From positions 43,662,011 through 43,726,010 of the forward strand of contig CM060323.1 in the NCBI GenBank assembly GCA_030674155.1: a DNA stretch of 64,000 nucleotides, given 5' to 3'. The notes below the pieces were generated by a model, which saw nothing but the letters and a program-made list of their open reading frames with translations, was not told the DNA's origin and did no database searches. This document shows, in pieces, positions 1 through 59,439 of the stretch. Source of the DNA: Stramonita haemastoma (taxonomy: Eukaryota; Mollusca; Gastropoda; Neogastropoda; Muricidae). Position numbers and translations under genes: made by a program. Positions within the stretch are counted from its first letter, which is position 1, and the number at the start of each line of letters is the position of its first letter.

Positions 1-344
1 CGGCTGGTCTGACATCATTTAGCTACTTATTTACGTCATTACGCCATTTTTAAAGGAGCCGTGCAGGCCTGAAACAAGTGACGTCATTGTGACATAAACA
101 ATGACATAGATCGTTAAGGAGATAGCAGAAGCCACCCCGTCATAGCAGGGTTAAAAGCTGGTAGACCAAAGAGTTTTCTAGGCGGTTTTTCAGATCTAGC
201 TAGACAAGTAGCCCTGGCTTGAGAAGAATGACGACGGCATGGGGTAGACTATCCGTTGTGTATCAAAACTGACTTCGATCTCTCTCTCTCCTCTCCTCTC
301 TCTCTCTCTCTCATCCTCTCTCTCTCTCTCTCTCTCTCTCTTCC

Positions 345-387
<43 letters not shown>

Positions 388-462
388 GTCTGTGGAGGAA
401 AAAACATGACTTTGATATTGGATTTCACCTCTCCTCATCTAGATTTGATCTCTCTTCAACAG

Positions 463-526
<64 letters not shown>

Positions 527-671
527 CTCTCTCCTCCTCTCTCTCCCTCCCTCCCTCTCCCTCCCTCCCTCCCTCATAGGGAGGGGGGAGGGTAAGACTT
601 TGATATTGGCGTTCATCTCTCTTCTCATCTAGATCTTTCTATCTCTGAAAGTGGAAATGCTAAATTGACTT

Positions 672-761
<90 letters not shown>

Positions 762-909
762 CTCTGTGTCTCTCTGTGCCATATGGGAGGAAAGATAAGA
801 CTTTGATATTGGCTTAACCCCTTTTCTCATCTAGATCTAAATCTAGTTTTCCCTCCAACTCTGAATGGAAATACAAAATTGACTTTTGACATCCCCCCTC
901 CCTCCCCCA

Positions 910-943
<34 letters not shown>

Positions 944-989
944 CCCCCTCTCTCCCTCTCCCCCCCCCCTCTCTCTCTCCCCCTCTCCC

Positions 990-1021
<32 letters not shown>

Positions 1022-1583
1022 CTTCTCCTCTCTCTCCTCATTTGGTAAAGGGGGTGGGGGGGGCGGGGTTAAGACTGATTTTGGCTCTTGCCTCTTTTCA
1101 TCTAGATCTAGCACTCTCTCCAACTCAGAATGTGGAAATACAAATTTGACTTTGACTCTCTCTCTCTCTCTCTCTCCTTCCCCCCCTCCCTCCCTCCCCC
1201 CCCCCTCTCTCTCTCTTGTATGCAAAAAATGCATCTCCTATAACTATGTAGTATGTATCCCTCCACATCTGAATGTACCACAATCCCCCCCCCCCCCTCT
1301 TCACCTCCCCCCCCTTCTCTCTCTTACTTGTGTCAGAAAATCATTCTACAGACTAGGTACAATGCGTAAGTGTATATTTAATCCTGTCTGCCTACATACC
1401 ATCCTGTTATTTTTGTTTCTCATCCTTGAAAAATAGCAGAAATTAGAGTAGTAATGGTATTATGAGCAAATACTACTTTTGTAGGAAGGGAAAAGGAGGG
1501 GGGGGGGGGGCAAATTTGCCCCCCTTTTTTTCATTTTAGGGGGCCCTTGGGCCCCCTTTTTGGAAATCCTAGAATCAACACTG
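1..1583. mobile_element. Composite TIR element copy 1 (left end outside window)
   Basis: Matches 6047-7530 along its whole length in the same order and orientation and ends in CCTAGAATCAACACTG (1568-1583), the same terminal inverted repeat as copy 2. The core is four ordered units, each with a GACTTTGATATTGG-like start and a TCTCATCTAGATCT motif (near 432, 620, 826, 1096), separated by (CT)n, (CTGT)n and C-rich tracts. Long CT-repeat ORFs here are not genes. About 254 bp of its left end is missing. Confidence 0.8.
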
Positions 1584-1966
1584 TATTCATCCTTAGGTCT
1601 CTCTTGTCCTAAAGCAAAATGTTTGAATTTTATACTTAGAAGTCTGCATGAACCTCAACTGATCACTCAACAACACCACAAGAATTTTCTACAGTTTCAG
1701 TTGTTCCAGACAATTTTATATGACATTAGACATGAGCATGCATCACAAAGTACATTTAAGTTTTTTAGGAATATTTTCAATGCTTCACATAGATGTCAAG
1801 AGTGTAGTATATCTTTCAATACATTCTTCGTGGTTTAGTCTCTGTCTGATTGTATTATAGAAATGGAAAACATGATTGTATTTTAGAAATTGAGAAGTTG
1901 CCAATTAAGAACACATTTGATATGTAGGGAAAGAAAAATTCAGTGTTTTTTTCTCCCCCCCACCAG

Positions 1967-31680
<29,714 letters not shown>

Positions 31681-34600
31681 TGACAGTTCTGACGTAATGT
31701 CACACAATGTGCTTCTGATCTCGTGGTGCTTGCCAATCACTGCCACTTGCTATCAGGGTTTTCCATCTTTGTCTTCTAGTATTTGCCTCTTGATTTTGAA
31801 ATCAGGTCTTTATGTGCCTGATGTCAGGGAGTTTTTGACTTTTTTTTTTTTTTTTTAAAGAAGAGGAAATGTTATTTGATTGATTTGTACATTTTTATCC
31901 CAGTTCTTTACAATCTACTTTATGAAATGTGTGTGGATTTGCTCCTAAATCAGTTTTTTCCTCCCAAATTCTTATATTATTTATTCAACTTACTATATTG
32001 GAGTATATCTGAGTGTGACCTGCTTGGGTTCAGGACTGGTTGGTGGTTTGTGTGTTGAGTGCATGTGCTTTTACATTGATAGTCAAAGTGTACATAAAGG
32101 AAGATGATAAATCCCTAGAAGATAGTAGCAAGTGTGGTTATAGGCCGTGTTGAGGGCAGTATTTCTCTTACAATTTGAGTAGTAGCTGTCAGGAAAGTGC
32201 TAATTATGGTTTCAGTAGATACATCCCTAAGCTGTACTAAGCCCTAACAAAAACAGTTGCCATTTTGGGGGGGGGGGGGGGGGGCAGGAGAAGCACTAAA
32301 GTCAGTTTATAGAATACATTTGATGTGACATTGTTTGTAGCAGTGTGACAGGTGACGATAAAACTTGTGGTCTGTAGTGAGTTCTTTTGTTTATATATGT
32401 GTTTTTTTCCTATTAACTGTTGCTTGTTTCGGTAAAACCAGTAGGCCACATTATAGCCATGTACCTTACTACTTCTGCCTTGTGTATCATTTAACAGACG
32501 ATTGGTCATGAATAATCAGAAAGTACATTTTCAAGTAACAATTTCTGATTTCCAGTTGAAATGTAGCTATCTTTAGTGGTTGACGCTATTGAAATTGTGA
32601 TGGTGTAATTATTGAAGAGGCTACTTTTTCATCTGTGTAACTTGTATGGCTTCTTATATAGTTTGCAAAGAAGGAAGGTTGCAGGATGGTAAACATCTTG
32701 CAGGATGGTGAAGATGTTTCCCTGTCTAACAAGTAAACCATGTGGTACTGGGTTTGATTCCCAGCCTTGCCCATGCCAGTTTGACAAGAAAATTGAATGT
32801 CAAGTCTTTTGGATGAGACTATAAACCATGGCCCCTTGTGCCAGTGAACAAACGTCTTGCCCAAATGTTAAAAACCAGTTCCGCTTTGGAAAGAGTGGGC
32901 CTTTTGTGCCAGTAGGAAGAGATGACAAATCTATAAAAAAAAAAATGTGCATACATGTCATGTTTAGACACTTAGACACCATCCCTGAAGAAGGAATGTG
33001 GCTGGGAGGGGGGGGGGGCAGCTGTATACACAAAAATCTCACCATTATTGAGCCTTGGAACTCTAGCTGAGGAATGACACCCCCCAAAAAACCCAGATTT
33101 ATTATTATTTTTATTATTATTAATTAATTAATTAATTAATTTTAGAAAGGATAGAATCTTTCATAGAATTGGGAGTATGGATTTGTCCACAAATCTATGT
33201 TATATAAAACATCCCTAGATGAGATTTTTTAGATACCTTTTTTTGAATGGTTTATATAAGTTGGCTGCATAGATTTATTGTAAAAAGAATGGATACTCTG
33301 GAAAAAAAAAAAAGGGGGGGGGGCACAAAATCAAGATATGAGGGATGATAATACATTATGATAGTCACCATTATACCTTGTGTCCAACTGCAGATGGTCT
33401 TTTTCTGCGAGATCAACAAAAAGATAATACACTTAAATTTGACTTTATGCCATTTCCACACTTCTTCCATCACTGGTAGCATTCTTTTTCTTTCGTTGTC
33501 TTTGTTCTGTTGTGTTGTTTCTTGTAACTTGGTCTACTAAAACAGAACAAATCTTGGCCAAAAATGAGAAGAACCCCCCCCCCCCCTGAACTTAAAAAAC
33601 AAAATTAAAAAAACAAAACCTTTTAAAGTTATGTGACACTTGTAATAACACCTCACAGGTGCTTTGGAAAAGTATCGTTCTGTCATGTGATGTGCTGGCA
33701 GTTTCATGTCACTATTCCAGTGTTGAGTATTGTGGAATTTCAGATACAGGAAAGGAGATGGAATAGTAGAGTGGTTGGTGTCTGACTACTGGTCTGATAC
33801 TAAGGATGTGCATTGGAATAGAGCTGATGTTTCCATTTGAGGGGATTGTTATTTTTGAGTTTGCACTGTGTCTGAGTCCTTTATCCCAGCAGGTCCTTCT
33901 GATGAAATGTAGAGATGTCACATACATAACATGTTGCATACAAATTGAACCCCCTCCCTCCCAATAAAAATCCCACCCATCCATCAGAGAAGAATAGGCC
34001 AGCTATGGCTATGGCCACTGATAAAGGTGACATACGCAGCATGCAACCTGCAGAGGAAGGGTCTCTGCCAGGGCTAATGTTCCCAAGGCACATTGCCTGA
34101 AAATTGTCCGTATACTGCCCAATTACTCAAAAGAGTTAATGGAAAGTAAAAGTCCAGTTGCAGAACGCATTTTAATAAACTTCTATCATTGCTTCATGCT
34201 TTTTCTTTTCTTGTAACTGTAGCTACAGAAGCTTTGTTCTGTAAGAAATGTCTGGTATTTTTTTGTGAAAAGATTGTGTCCCCTCATGTGCCTTCAGCAC
34301 ATTAGTGTATTTAGCCTTTGCAAGAAAATGATTCTGGTCTTTGTCATCACTTGATGCTAGCAGTTTTTGCCCTTTCTTTGGGAAGGAAGCTAATTGAGCT
34401 GATAATGCTGCTTGATCAAACTTGCAACAATATTGTATGCTGTGCTGAGGAGTGGCTGACACACAACAACGAATTTTTAACTCTTGTTAAATACTCTGTT
34501 ATGTTTGTGTTCATATGTGCTTGAATGGCAGTGAACAGTTGTAGGATGTTATCAACATATGTTGCCTGCTAAATATGCCAGTTTTATTATACAGTTCATT

Positions 34601-37600
34601 CCAAGTGTTTGGCAGACATTCACTGATAAAATGTACTCAAATTGATCCTTGTTTTTTTTGCACTAAAGATTCAAGGTGGTTTGATTGTTTTTAGGGTTTG
34701 GGTTTTTGGGGGGTTTTTTGCTGAGAATTTAGCTATATGCAGTTCTGTGATTTAAACTCTCATAGAAAAGCCCGTAGTAAAGATTTTTTTTAAAGATTGA
34801 GGAAATGAATATATGAACCAAGGTGGAAAAATCCACCTCTAAGTGGGAATTATGTCAGCTCTGTAATGTATGTTGATGTCCACTCTTACCAGCAGCATGA
34901 CACACTTAAGACATTAAGTGTTCATCAAGTGCTGAAAATAATGGTCAGTTTGATCTCAAGTCTTAATTGAAAAGATGGGTTTTTTGTGTTTGTGAATTTC
35001 CTGATGATGTGATTGAGAGCATAATACAATTGTGGCACAAAATTGAAGTCACACCAAGTGATTTAATCTGTACACCATGCAGCCTTGATAAGTGTGTTAT
35101 TTTCTGATCTGTGAAAGTTACATTTTCTGTGCAAGACCACAGAGCCATCATTGACCTCAGAATGTTCAATCTTTCACCATTGCAGGCTGACTTTGTGGAG
35201 TGGGGATCCTTTGAAATGTTGGTTTGATCACTAGATTAAAGGCACTAGTAGCTTTGTAGTGTAGAAATAATTTGTAAAATTGCTAATACTCAATTTGGCT
35301 GTAGTTAAAAGCAGTGTGTGGTCGTAGAATGTAATATTAACAGACTGAAGTGATTACAGAGACATGAAGACTAACTTGTATCCAACATTCCCACCTCTTC
35401 CTTCTCCAAACTGACTTCCCACAAAAACACATAGTAACCTGACAGGATTATTAGGAGGTACATACTGTCAAGTGACAGAAGGCTGTTGAGTGTGTGGTTA
35501 TTGGTCTTAAATTCAAATTTTTAAGTGAAGGTAGCATGCTAAAGAAAAGAATGGGACCATTGTTGCTCAAGGTAGATCCTAATCTTGAGTATTTATATAT
35601 GTTTTTAAAGCTTGAGGAGGACTCGATATGTTTTTTGTTATCAGTAAAGGTGACAATGATTTTTGCCTTCATGAATAAACAAAAGACAATCGATGTTCAT
35701 AACAGAGCTGTGTTTGTGAAGGAGGGTTATACTTATTCCACTCATTCAGTGCGGAATGGAGATGTTTGTTGATATATGTTGAAACGTGTTGTCAAAAAAC
35801 CTGTGCATATATGCATATATATTTATGTTTGTTGACTTTTGTGTCAAATTTATTGTGTGCAGTTATGGATATATTCGTGCACATTCATGTGCAGGACTAG
35901 AAAGCTGTAAAAGCATTACTTCATTAAAAGCAAAAAGGCAGCTTTTCAGTGTTAACTGCCACATCTCTACCCCCACCCCTCTTGTTGTTCTGAAAGGTCT
36001 TTTGGTTTCTGGTGGAAAGCAGTTAAAAAATGTCTATGGCTGTGACTTTTTTCAGATGGTGGATTGTTAATGGAAGATTGCATATTTCCATTTCAGCTTA
36101 AATTTTTTTTTTTTAATAATTATTATTTATAATCGTCATTAGTACAAGTATCTCTCAGGGTATAGAGGAATACAGCAGAGGAGCCTAGATTGTAGTTCTA
36201 TAGGCATAAACACGGAGTTTTGTATTTAAAATAGGTAATTTCTCTCTCAGGTAGTTTGGTAAGCTTTGTTTCCAAATAGCCGCTTCTGAAAGTGGAAAAG
36301 TGATGCTTTATGCGAGCATGTGTTGTGGCGGTTGTTTGGTTGATATCACTTGTAAGGCATAAAATATTTATCAATAGGAAGTGGTGTTTTGTGCTCAGAT
36401 ACTCTGTTGATGTTCACATACACAATAAATACTGTATCTGGAGTGTAAATTAATTGTTGAGAGTTATATCTGGTGATTTAGTCTGAGAAACTTGCATGTG
36501 TTTAGTTTTTATTTATTTAATATACTGACAGACCTGGAGAGGTGTTAAACCAGTGACTTAATATACCACCGTGATCACTTCTGACAGGGCAGCAACACCA
36601 TGTGAATAGTTATTTAAATGTTCCATCAAAGCTCAAGTGACTTTACCATCACAGACTTGCAGCATAATCTATGGGCCAGTACACCAGCAGCATTGGACAT
36701 GTATATTTTCCACCAACATTTGCTGCTGACCATCTATGCACTTTCATACCAAATGGCATAACCTCAAGTATGGGTGTTCTCTGGGAAATCAAAATATTGT
36801 TTGTACCTTTATACGTCTATGTATTTGGTAACATGTTGATGAAAACTTGCTGAGGAGTGAAATGTCATTTTGTGGAATCTGACTAGAATGTTGTGCTTGC
36901 AATAGGCTGTAATGCAACTGTAAGTTCCAAGCTTTTTGACTTTGAATATATGTGAAACGACTTTAAAAGTTTTGGGGTGTTTATTGGTAGATGTGTGATT
37001 ATCTTGAATTCAGAAAACGGTCAGCATAAAGGAAAAAAAAAGTGGAAAATAAATGAGACTGAATGACCGCTGTTGACTTACTTGTGAAAGCAGTGTGTGG
37101 ATGTGTGCATAAGCAAGCATTTGTGTCTGCATTTCTCTTTGGTTAGCTTCAACATTTTTTTTAATCCATGGAGAGATGCCTGGGACTCTTTCAGTATAAA
37201 TTGTATCCCCACCTTTTTATGCTTGAATTTCCCCTTTATTCGGTTTTTGTCTCAAAATCTCATCTTTCTGTCCTTTTACATATTTTCTGCTTTCCCAGTC
37301 AGAATCTTTTTTCTAGTGAAGTGTTTAATTTTTATCAAATTAACTGGCTTCAAAATGAGCAGCCAAATATTTATTAATTCCAGATTGTACATTTAATTCT
37401 GTCACAATCTATTTTTTTTTTTTTGTGGGGGGTAACTCACTTGAGACAGCCAGTTTTCCCCCCTGCCATTGCCTACAGACAGCCCGTTTGTTAAGGTTAA
37501 GGAATATATAAAAAAAATCGCACACAAAAAAAAACAAAATATGTAAGAAAATGATCTTTCACAACTGTTGATTAACATGTTGGGTTAGTAGATGCCAAAA

Positions 37601-38715
37601 TTTGGAAGCCCCACCCTAATTTTTTTCCCTAGCTTTCTGAACTATGTAGAATACATTCCAAATTTTGGGTTGCCATCACAATACACTCACTGACAGTTAA
37701 AGGGTTGGATGGGGGGAGTGTCATTCAACAACATGCTTCTCAAAGAATTGCCCAAGCAAACTTTCCATTCAGCCTTGGACAAGCTGATTTGGACATACTT
37801 AGCAGTCAGCCGCGTGTGGTCATGTGATAAATTTTTGAATACCAGAACTGCTGTAGCAGTCCATCGTCAAAAACTATGGAGTGTGTGTGGACTGTTATAG
37901 CAGTTTGTTCCAGAAAGAATTAACTTCAAATCATACACTTTTGGAAAAAATATTCATCCTACTATAGAAAAGAAATGCTTATTACCTGCTGTCTTTGATC
38001 TTTTCTCCTGCTTCCCAGTTAAAAAAAAAACACCATAACTTTGTTACAGCTGACTTCTGACTTGTCTCACTTCAACATTTCTTCACAAGTTTTAAACCTC
38101 CAAAACAGCATCAGTATTATGTCTGAAAATTAATTCTAGAAGTTATAAAGATTCGCCAATTGCCAATGTCTAGCACACAAAAAAACCTTCAAAATAGTGT
38201 CCAAGGACTTCCTTTCAGGAAGTCGCAAGTGCACTGTGGGATATGCAGTTGTGAACGTGATTATTGACCTATTACCAGTAGTCAATCTGGTATTTAGAAA
38301 CAGAACATCCTCACAGTTGGAATGCGGCTACCTTCATGGTGAGCAAAGGCGGTCACATATGCAAAATTTTTCCAATAGTGAATCTTGGAGCTGTTGCCGA
38401 GTAATGAAAAAAAAAAAACAAGGAAAAAAAGAAACAGAACTCTGATCAGTTGGTCATGGTTGATCTGGATAGCGCTGGGTTAATTCCTTTCTTGTACATG
38501 CACACACAGAAGATCAAATCCACACGTTAAAGATCCCATACTTTCTGTCAATGTTTGGTGGGTTACAGAAACGCAAACATAACTAGCACACATCCCCGAA
38601 GTCAATGCCGCTACCTTCACAGTTGGGAACCAGTCGCTGATGCAAAATATCGACATCGGTGAAGCTCAAGCCGATGAATGAACCCCCCTCCCCCCAAAAT
38701 CAAATAGAACTAAGT
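31681..38715 (+). other. ATAD2 3' UTR candidates and intergenic DNA
   Basis: No further coding signal is visible after the ATAD2 stop. AATAAA hexamers on the + strand occur at 33963, 34174, 35674, 36424 and 37048; the true polyadenylation site cannot be chosen without transcripts. The stretch contains a full SINE-B copy (32694-33077) and two SINE-B tail fragments near 38310-38405 and 38590-38690. Otherwise it is AT-rich unique-looking sequence. ATAD2 and HADHB converge, so 3' ends may approach each other here. Confidence 0.5.
32694..33077 (+). mobile_element. SINE-B copy, near full length
   Basis: Head GGATGGTGAAGATGTTTCCC, box B GGGTTTGATTCCC (32750-32762), middle GGATGAGACTATAAACCATG, tail GAAGGAATGTGGCTGGGAGG...ATTGAGCCTTGGAACTCTAG. 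The best reference copy in the window. Lies within the putative ATAD2 3' UTR/intergenic DNA. Confidence 0.8.
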
Positions 38716-38719
38716 TTAA

Positions 38720-40703
38720 CCTTTCATCGCTTTTTGACAAGAACTCTCCTAGTATTCGGAAAATTTCAATCTTTTTCTAGTAAAACACAGTTCCTTGTAA
38801 TAGCACCACCATATAAAACTATGATAGTAGAGTCTTGAAATTTGAAGGAATGTTCATAAGTTGTCATAGTTTACTTTGCATCAAAATTTGACAGTCCTGC
38901 TTATATATGTCGTGTTGCTGTCCCCCTTTTGTCACCAAATCAAGGTGACAACATGGTTCACTTCATGCTTTAGTGAAAATAATATGCTCTACATCCATTC
39001 TGCACTAGTATGCGTCAAAATTTTTTTAAAATAGTGTCTACTACAGCCTCTGTAGGATTCCAGTCAGGGTAATCGATTGAATAATACACATCACATGAAG
39101 ATTGTCACCAAGTCCATTGTCTGGGATTGTACAGTTTTTCTACAAACTAAATGAAAATAAAAAATACCAAACACGGTACATTATTTATCACGGGATGGAT
39201 TGCTCGTGCCTTGAACTGGGCTTGATGTCATTGAGAAAGGGCTGATCTTGTAGAGAGGGTCGTATGGGCTGTCAACGTCCAGGTGTGTCATTGTGTCTCT
39301 CAAATGATAATATTGATTCAGCTTCAAAATCTTGTTTTGGGCATGACAGTATGATCATGATGAGAAAAATTTGAGTCAGTGGGACCAGTACTTATGTATT
39401 TGGGCAGACGATTTGATTCCTCTTTATCAGTTATAGGAGGTAAGCCTGATTTCTCAGGTGTTGTGTCTGTACACAAAGGATCAGAAGCCACTCTCTAGCA
39501 GGATCTTTGTTTAGCATACTAATTTGTCTCATCTGCCGCACTACGAAAAAAGTTGGGGAAACAAACAGAAAAAAATAATCCAGGGGCTTGGCACTGAGCG
39601 GTAGTGTGTGTTACAGGGCCTGCAGGCAACTGAAAATCTTTCACTGCCAGCGCTGTGTGCGCCGCGCGCCACGTCGTCTGCAAATTTAGTAGTGGAATGT
39701 TGTCTTCAGGGTCACTTTCTACTGCATAATCCTCATCTATTTCATTCCCTTCCTTCTTCAGTTTCAATTTCAACATCAGATTCTCTATTCTGTTGTCTTT
39801 TAATCTCCTCAACTTGACGCATAATTTCGTCAATTTCATCTTCTGGAAAATCTTCCCACATTTCATCTTCGTGCTTTGCCGCCATTCTTAACTATGAGAA
39901 AATGTGTGAATGAAAATGAGAGACGCTGACTAATTTCTTGAGAAGGGAAGGATGTGTTGTGCCAGAAATAGTACTGAAAAGCCATTGGGCTATCCTTACT
40001 ATAGCGGGAAAAGTCACTCATGGTGTGTGTGAACTTGTTCATGCTCACAGCGTGATGGAAAATACCCACTGGCCGCGAGCGATTCTCGGCATGCTGCGGC
40101 ACGATAAAATAAATGGGGCCTTTTCCGAAAAGCCCGCTGCGGCATTAGAAAATGGGAGAGGGTTAAAACAAGAATTGTTTAAAGTATTTCTTTTATTGAA
40201 AGAAAATGAATGGGAAATATAATTATGTTTGATGTTGACAGGATGAATTGTGGAAATATATTTTAAGAAAGTACACATATAATTTGGAAAAAAAATCCAT
40301 ATTACATTCTCTGTATTTCATGAATGACAATATTACTAAAATATGTGCTAATGGATTGCACATAACTAAGTAAAATTATTTACTTATCCCTTTCTTCACC
40401 ATTGTGCCTCATTTCAAACAGAATTCTGGGTAAATATTCTGCAGTTAATCTTTCAGCTGGGATGTTGATACATGAACAGCTGCTGTTAATCTTTCAGCAG
40501 CAATATTGATATGCAAACAGCTTTTTGCTTTACAAAATAAATGACAAAAAAACAATTCAAACTCGACCTAAAGCTTGCTGAGAATTCACTTGAACCATAT
40601 TGAAAAGGCAGTTGCCATTTGCATGGAAGTAAATATGATCATGTGACTAGCAAGACTGATGACCTTTGAACCATAGCTAAATCAGTGGATGGAAGTGAAA
40701 GGA
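38720..40703 (-). mobile_element. Decayed piggyBac element
   Basis: Flanked by TTAA at 38716-38719 and 40704-40707. Ends read CCTTTCATCGC and (minus strand) TCCTTTCACTTCC, imperfect but similar to the MITE at 8167. It contains piggyBac transposase remnants (see 39190-39890). Two ~43-bp tandem subterminal repeats with GTTAATCTTTCAGC lie near 40441-40520. Confidence 0.6.
39190..39890 (-). pseudogene. piggyBac transposase pseudogene
   Basis: The minus strand starts with ATG GCG GCA AAG CAC near 39886 and an acidic N-terminus (MWEDFPEDEIDEIMRQVEE). After a frameshift comes EIDEDYAVESDPEDNIPLL. Near 39380-39190 lies MPKTRF followed, past a stop, by KLNQYYHLRDTMTHLD and LYKISPFLNDIKP. This is the typical piggyBac motif order (RF..I...LHF.D......L.KV.P). 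Stops and frameshifts show that it is dead. Confidence 0.7.
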
Positions 40704-40707
40704 TTAA

Positions 40708-42353
40708 AAAATTTCCAACAGACATGTGGGACACTTCATAGTTTTTGGTTTGGTTTGGTTGGGGATATTTCTTTTTTGTTGTTAAAATTGAGATATAGTT
40801 GGGTTTTGTTTTTGTTTTTAACACCAAAGTCACAACCATTTCTCTGCATGAAATTCGGGCTTTTCTCCCCAGGGAGAGTGCATTGCCACGATAGTGCCAC
40901 CCATTACTTTTTTTTTCTCCATTTGTTTCCCCATCAGAGTGGCATTTTTCTTGTTGCCATGAGTTGCTTCAATGTGCTAAATAAATTTGTGAAACTGACA
41001 GGACCTTGATTTATCATCTCAATCGAAATACGAGTACCCAGACCACCATTTATGGTCGAATGGATAGGGAAGTTTTGGGCCCAAACGGGGACTGAACCAC
41101 TGCACACTTCCAACCAAAACTTTTGCTTTCTAGGCAGGCGTGTTACCTCTAGACCACATATCTATGACTTGTCCTTATGATTCATGTTATGTGTGCAAAT
41201 CCTTACCGCTTGTTATGGTTCATGAGAACATTTTTCTTAAAGTTGCCAAAATTAGGCAAACATATAAAATAATAAGGGGTAGTGTAACAAACTCGGACAC
41301 CAATCACTTACACTGATTTCTTTTTAGATTCCAATGACATCAGGATGACCCAAATGATAAATGAACATAAACTATTAGGTAATGTGCATAATTTGTCACT
41401 ATTCAGGACTGTAGCTAATTTCCATCCATTAAAAGACCGAATGAGGCAAACTATTAAGATTCATCATCAAGTTTTGATAGCAGAATATATATCGTGATAA
41501 AATAAAAGTCAACACATCAGAAGCCACAGCAATTATTTAATTCGGAGGTTGATCAATACACATGATGTGTAGTTCAGAACAGTCATACATATAAACTCAT
41601 CCATCAACTCGTAGGATGATCACATCATACACTTTTTGACTAATACATTTGTACACATTTGAGTTTTAAACCTAAAAAATATGACTTTTAAAATGTCACA
41701 TTCTAAACTTAGGGGGGAAAAAAAAAGACATTTGAAATATTGAAGCTGATTTTGTTCAGGCACACTTAACCACACTTAACACTGGTTCTAGAATGTTTTT
41801 GAATATTTACACAGAAGTACAATCAAGACAACTCCCAAATGGTGAAACTTCTGCCAGTACCATCTTTTTCACATGTATCATTCATTCCATGAAAGCCAAA
41901 CCCCTCTCCCCCCCTTTGAAAAAAACAAACCAACTCACAATCACTAAAAAAAATAAAGACAAGACACTTACCAAATAAATATAAAAATACAATAGGTATG
42001 TATTCACAAACAAAAGATTTGACATTTTCTCTCTCTCTTTTGAAAAAAAACAAAACATGCCTACACACCATTAAAACAGTTTCATCAGTTAATACCACAT
42101 CTAGGTATCACTTGCACTCACACAACGGAATAAAAGCTGACTTTCTTTTCTACAGAAATGAAAACAGCCACTGCTGTTCCAACAAACTTAACATATTGTA
42201 CTACTACAGAAAAAAAGTTCCTAACAAACAGAGAAACACAAATGACAACGTTACACCAATTGTGTCACATGAAGGGCAGATGACTGAAATGTGCAGATGA
42301 AAACGGGTCCAATGGTCATGGTTGACGTACAACTAGGCTGCGTGTCTTTGTTT
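40708..42353 (-). other. HADHB 3' UTR candidate region
   Basis: Follows the HADHB stop. A minus-strand ATTAAA (41541-41536), about 0.8 kb past the stop, is the best polyadenylation candidate seen. SINE-A occupies 40820-41165. The transcript end is unproven. Confidence 0.35.
40820..41165 (-). mobile_element. SINE-A copy with GAAATTCGGGCT tail
   Basis: On the minus strand it begins GGTCTAGAGGTAACACGCC, continues with CCCCGTTTGGGCCCAAAACT and GATGATAAATCAAGGTCCTG, and ends in a segment containing AGCCCGAATTTCATGCAGAG. A small piece of the same tail (GTGAAATTCGGGCTG) is at 44109-44123. Lies beyond the HADHB stop. Confidence 0.75.
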
Positions 42354-59050
<16,697 letters not shown>

Positions 59051-59372
59051 GCTGTTGCTGGATGTGAAATCTCGTTTGGCAGGTCATGTGATGCACAGAA
59101 ACGTTGGATAACTCTGTCATATGAGTTTACATATGATAAGAAAATAAGTCGATTAATTACCGATATTCATCATCAATTAGTAATGTATAATCAAGAAATT
59201 TGACTGTTGTAAGTATAGCGTATGTTTACAAGGGAAAACAATAGACAGAATAATTGTGATAACAAATCTGGCGAAACCATATCAACTTTCGATTTCTCGA
59301 GACAAGCTCGAAACTCTCGGGCCGGCAACGTGAGTTCAAAGTTCAGCCCCGGTATCGTACCCATTGAACAAC
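59051..59372. promoter_or_regulatory. Bidirectional HADHB/HADHA promoter region
   Basis: Only 322 bp separate the two divergent start codons. No TATA box is obvious next to either ATG. It contains a DR1 element (59333-59345), a TCATGTGA E-box-like palindrome overlapping an AGGTCA half-site (59081-59091) and a perfect 7-bp inverted repeat TCATATG/CATATGA with a 6-bp spacer (59117-59136). Shared regulation of the two subunits, which must be made in matched amounts, is inferred from the vertebrate arrangement. Confidence 0.8.
59333..59345 (+). promoter_or_regulatory. DR1 nuclear-receptor element (HNF4/RXR type)
   Basis: AGTTCAAAGTTCA is an exact direct repeat of AGTTCA spaced by one A, and contains CAAAGTTCA, close to the HNF4-preferred CAAAGTCCA. 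It lies 27 bp upstream of the HADHA ATG, so it may be in promoter or 5' UTR. Binding is inferred. Confidence 0.5.
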
Positions 59373-59439
59373 ATGGCTTGCATGAGAATGGCTTGGGCGG
59401 CCCAGAGTGCTTGCAAAACAGGCATTTTCAACAGAAGAT
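59373..59439 (+). CDS. HADHA: HADHA exon 1: presequence
   Basis: ATG 59373, donor gtgagt, phase 1 out. Encodes MACMRMAWAAQSACKTGIF plus NRR. Positively charged and free of acidic residues, as expected for a mitochondrial signal. Confidence 0.85.

Noticed and set aside
256..1436. Long Ser/Leu and Arg/Glu repeat ORFs on both strands
   Set aside because: They are translations of (CT)n/(GA)n microsatellites inside the composite element; no non-repeat protein sequence.
39938..40222. 94-codon + strand ORF
   Set aside because: Lies in the upstream part of the decayed piggyBac element with no domain or homologue recognised; likely chance.
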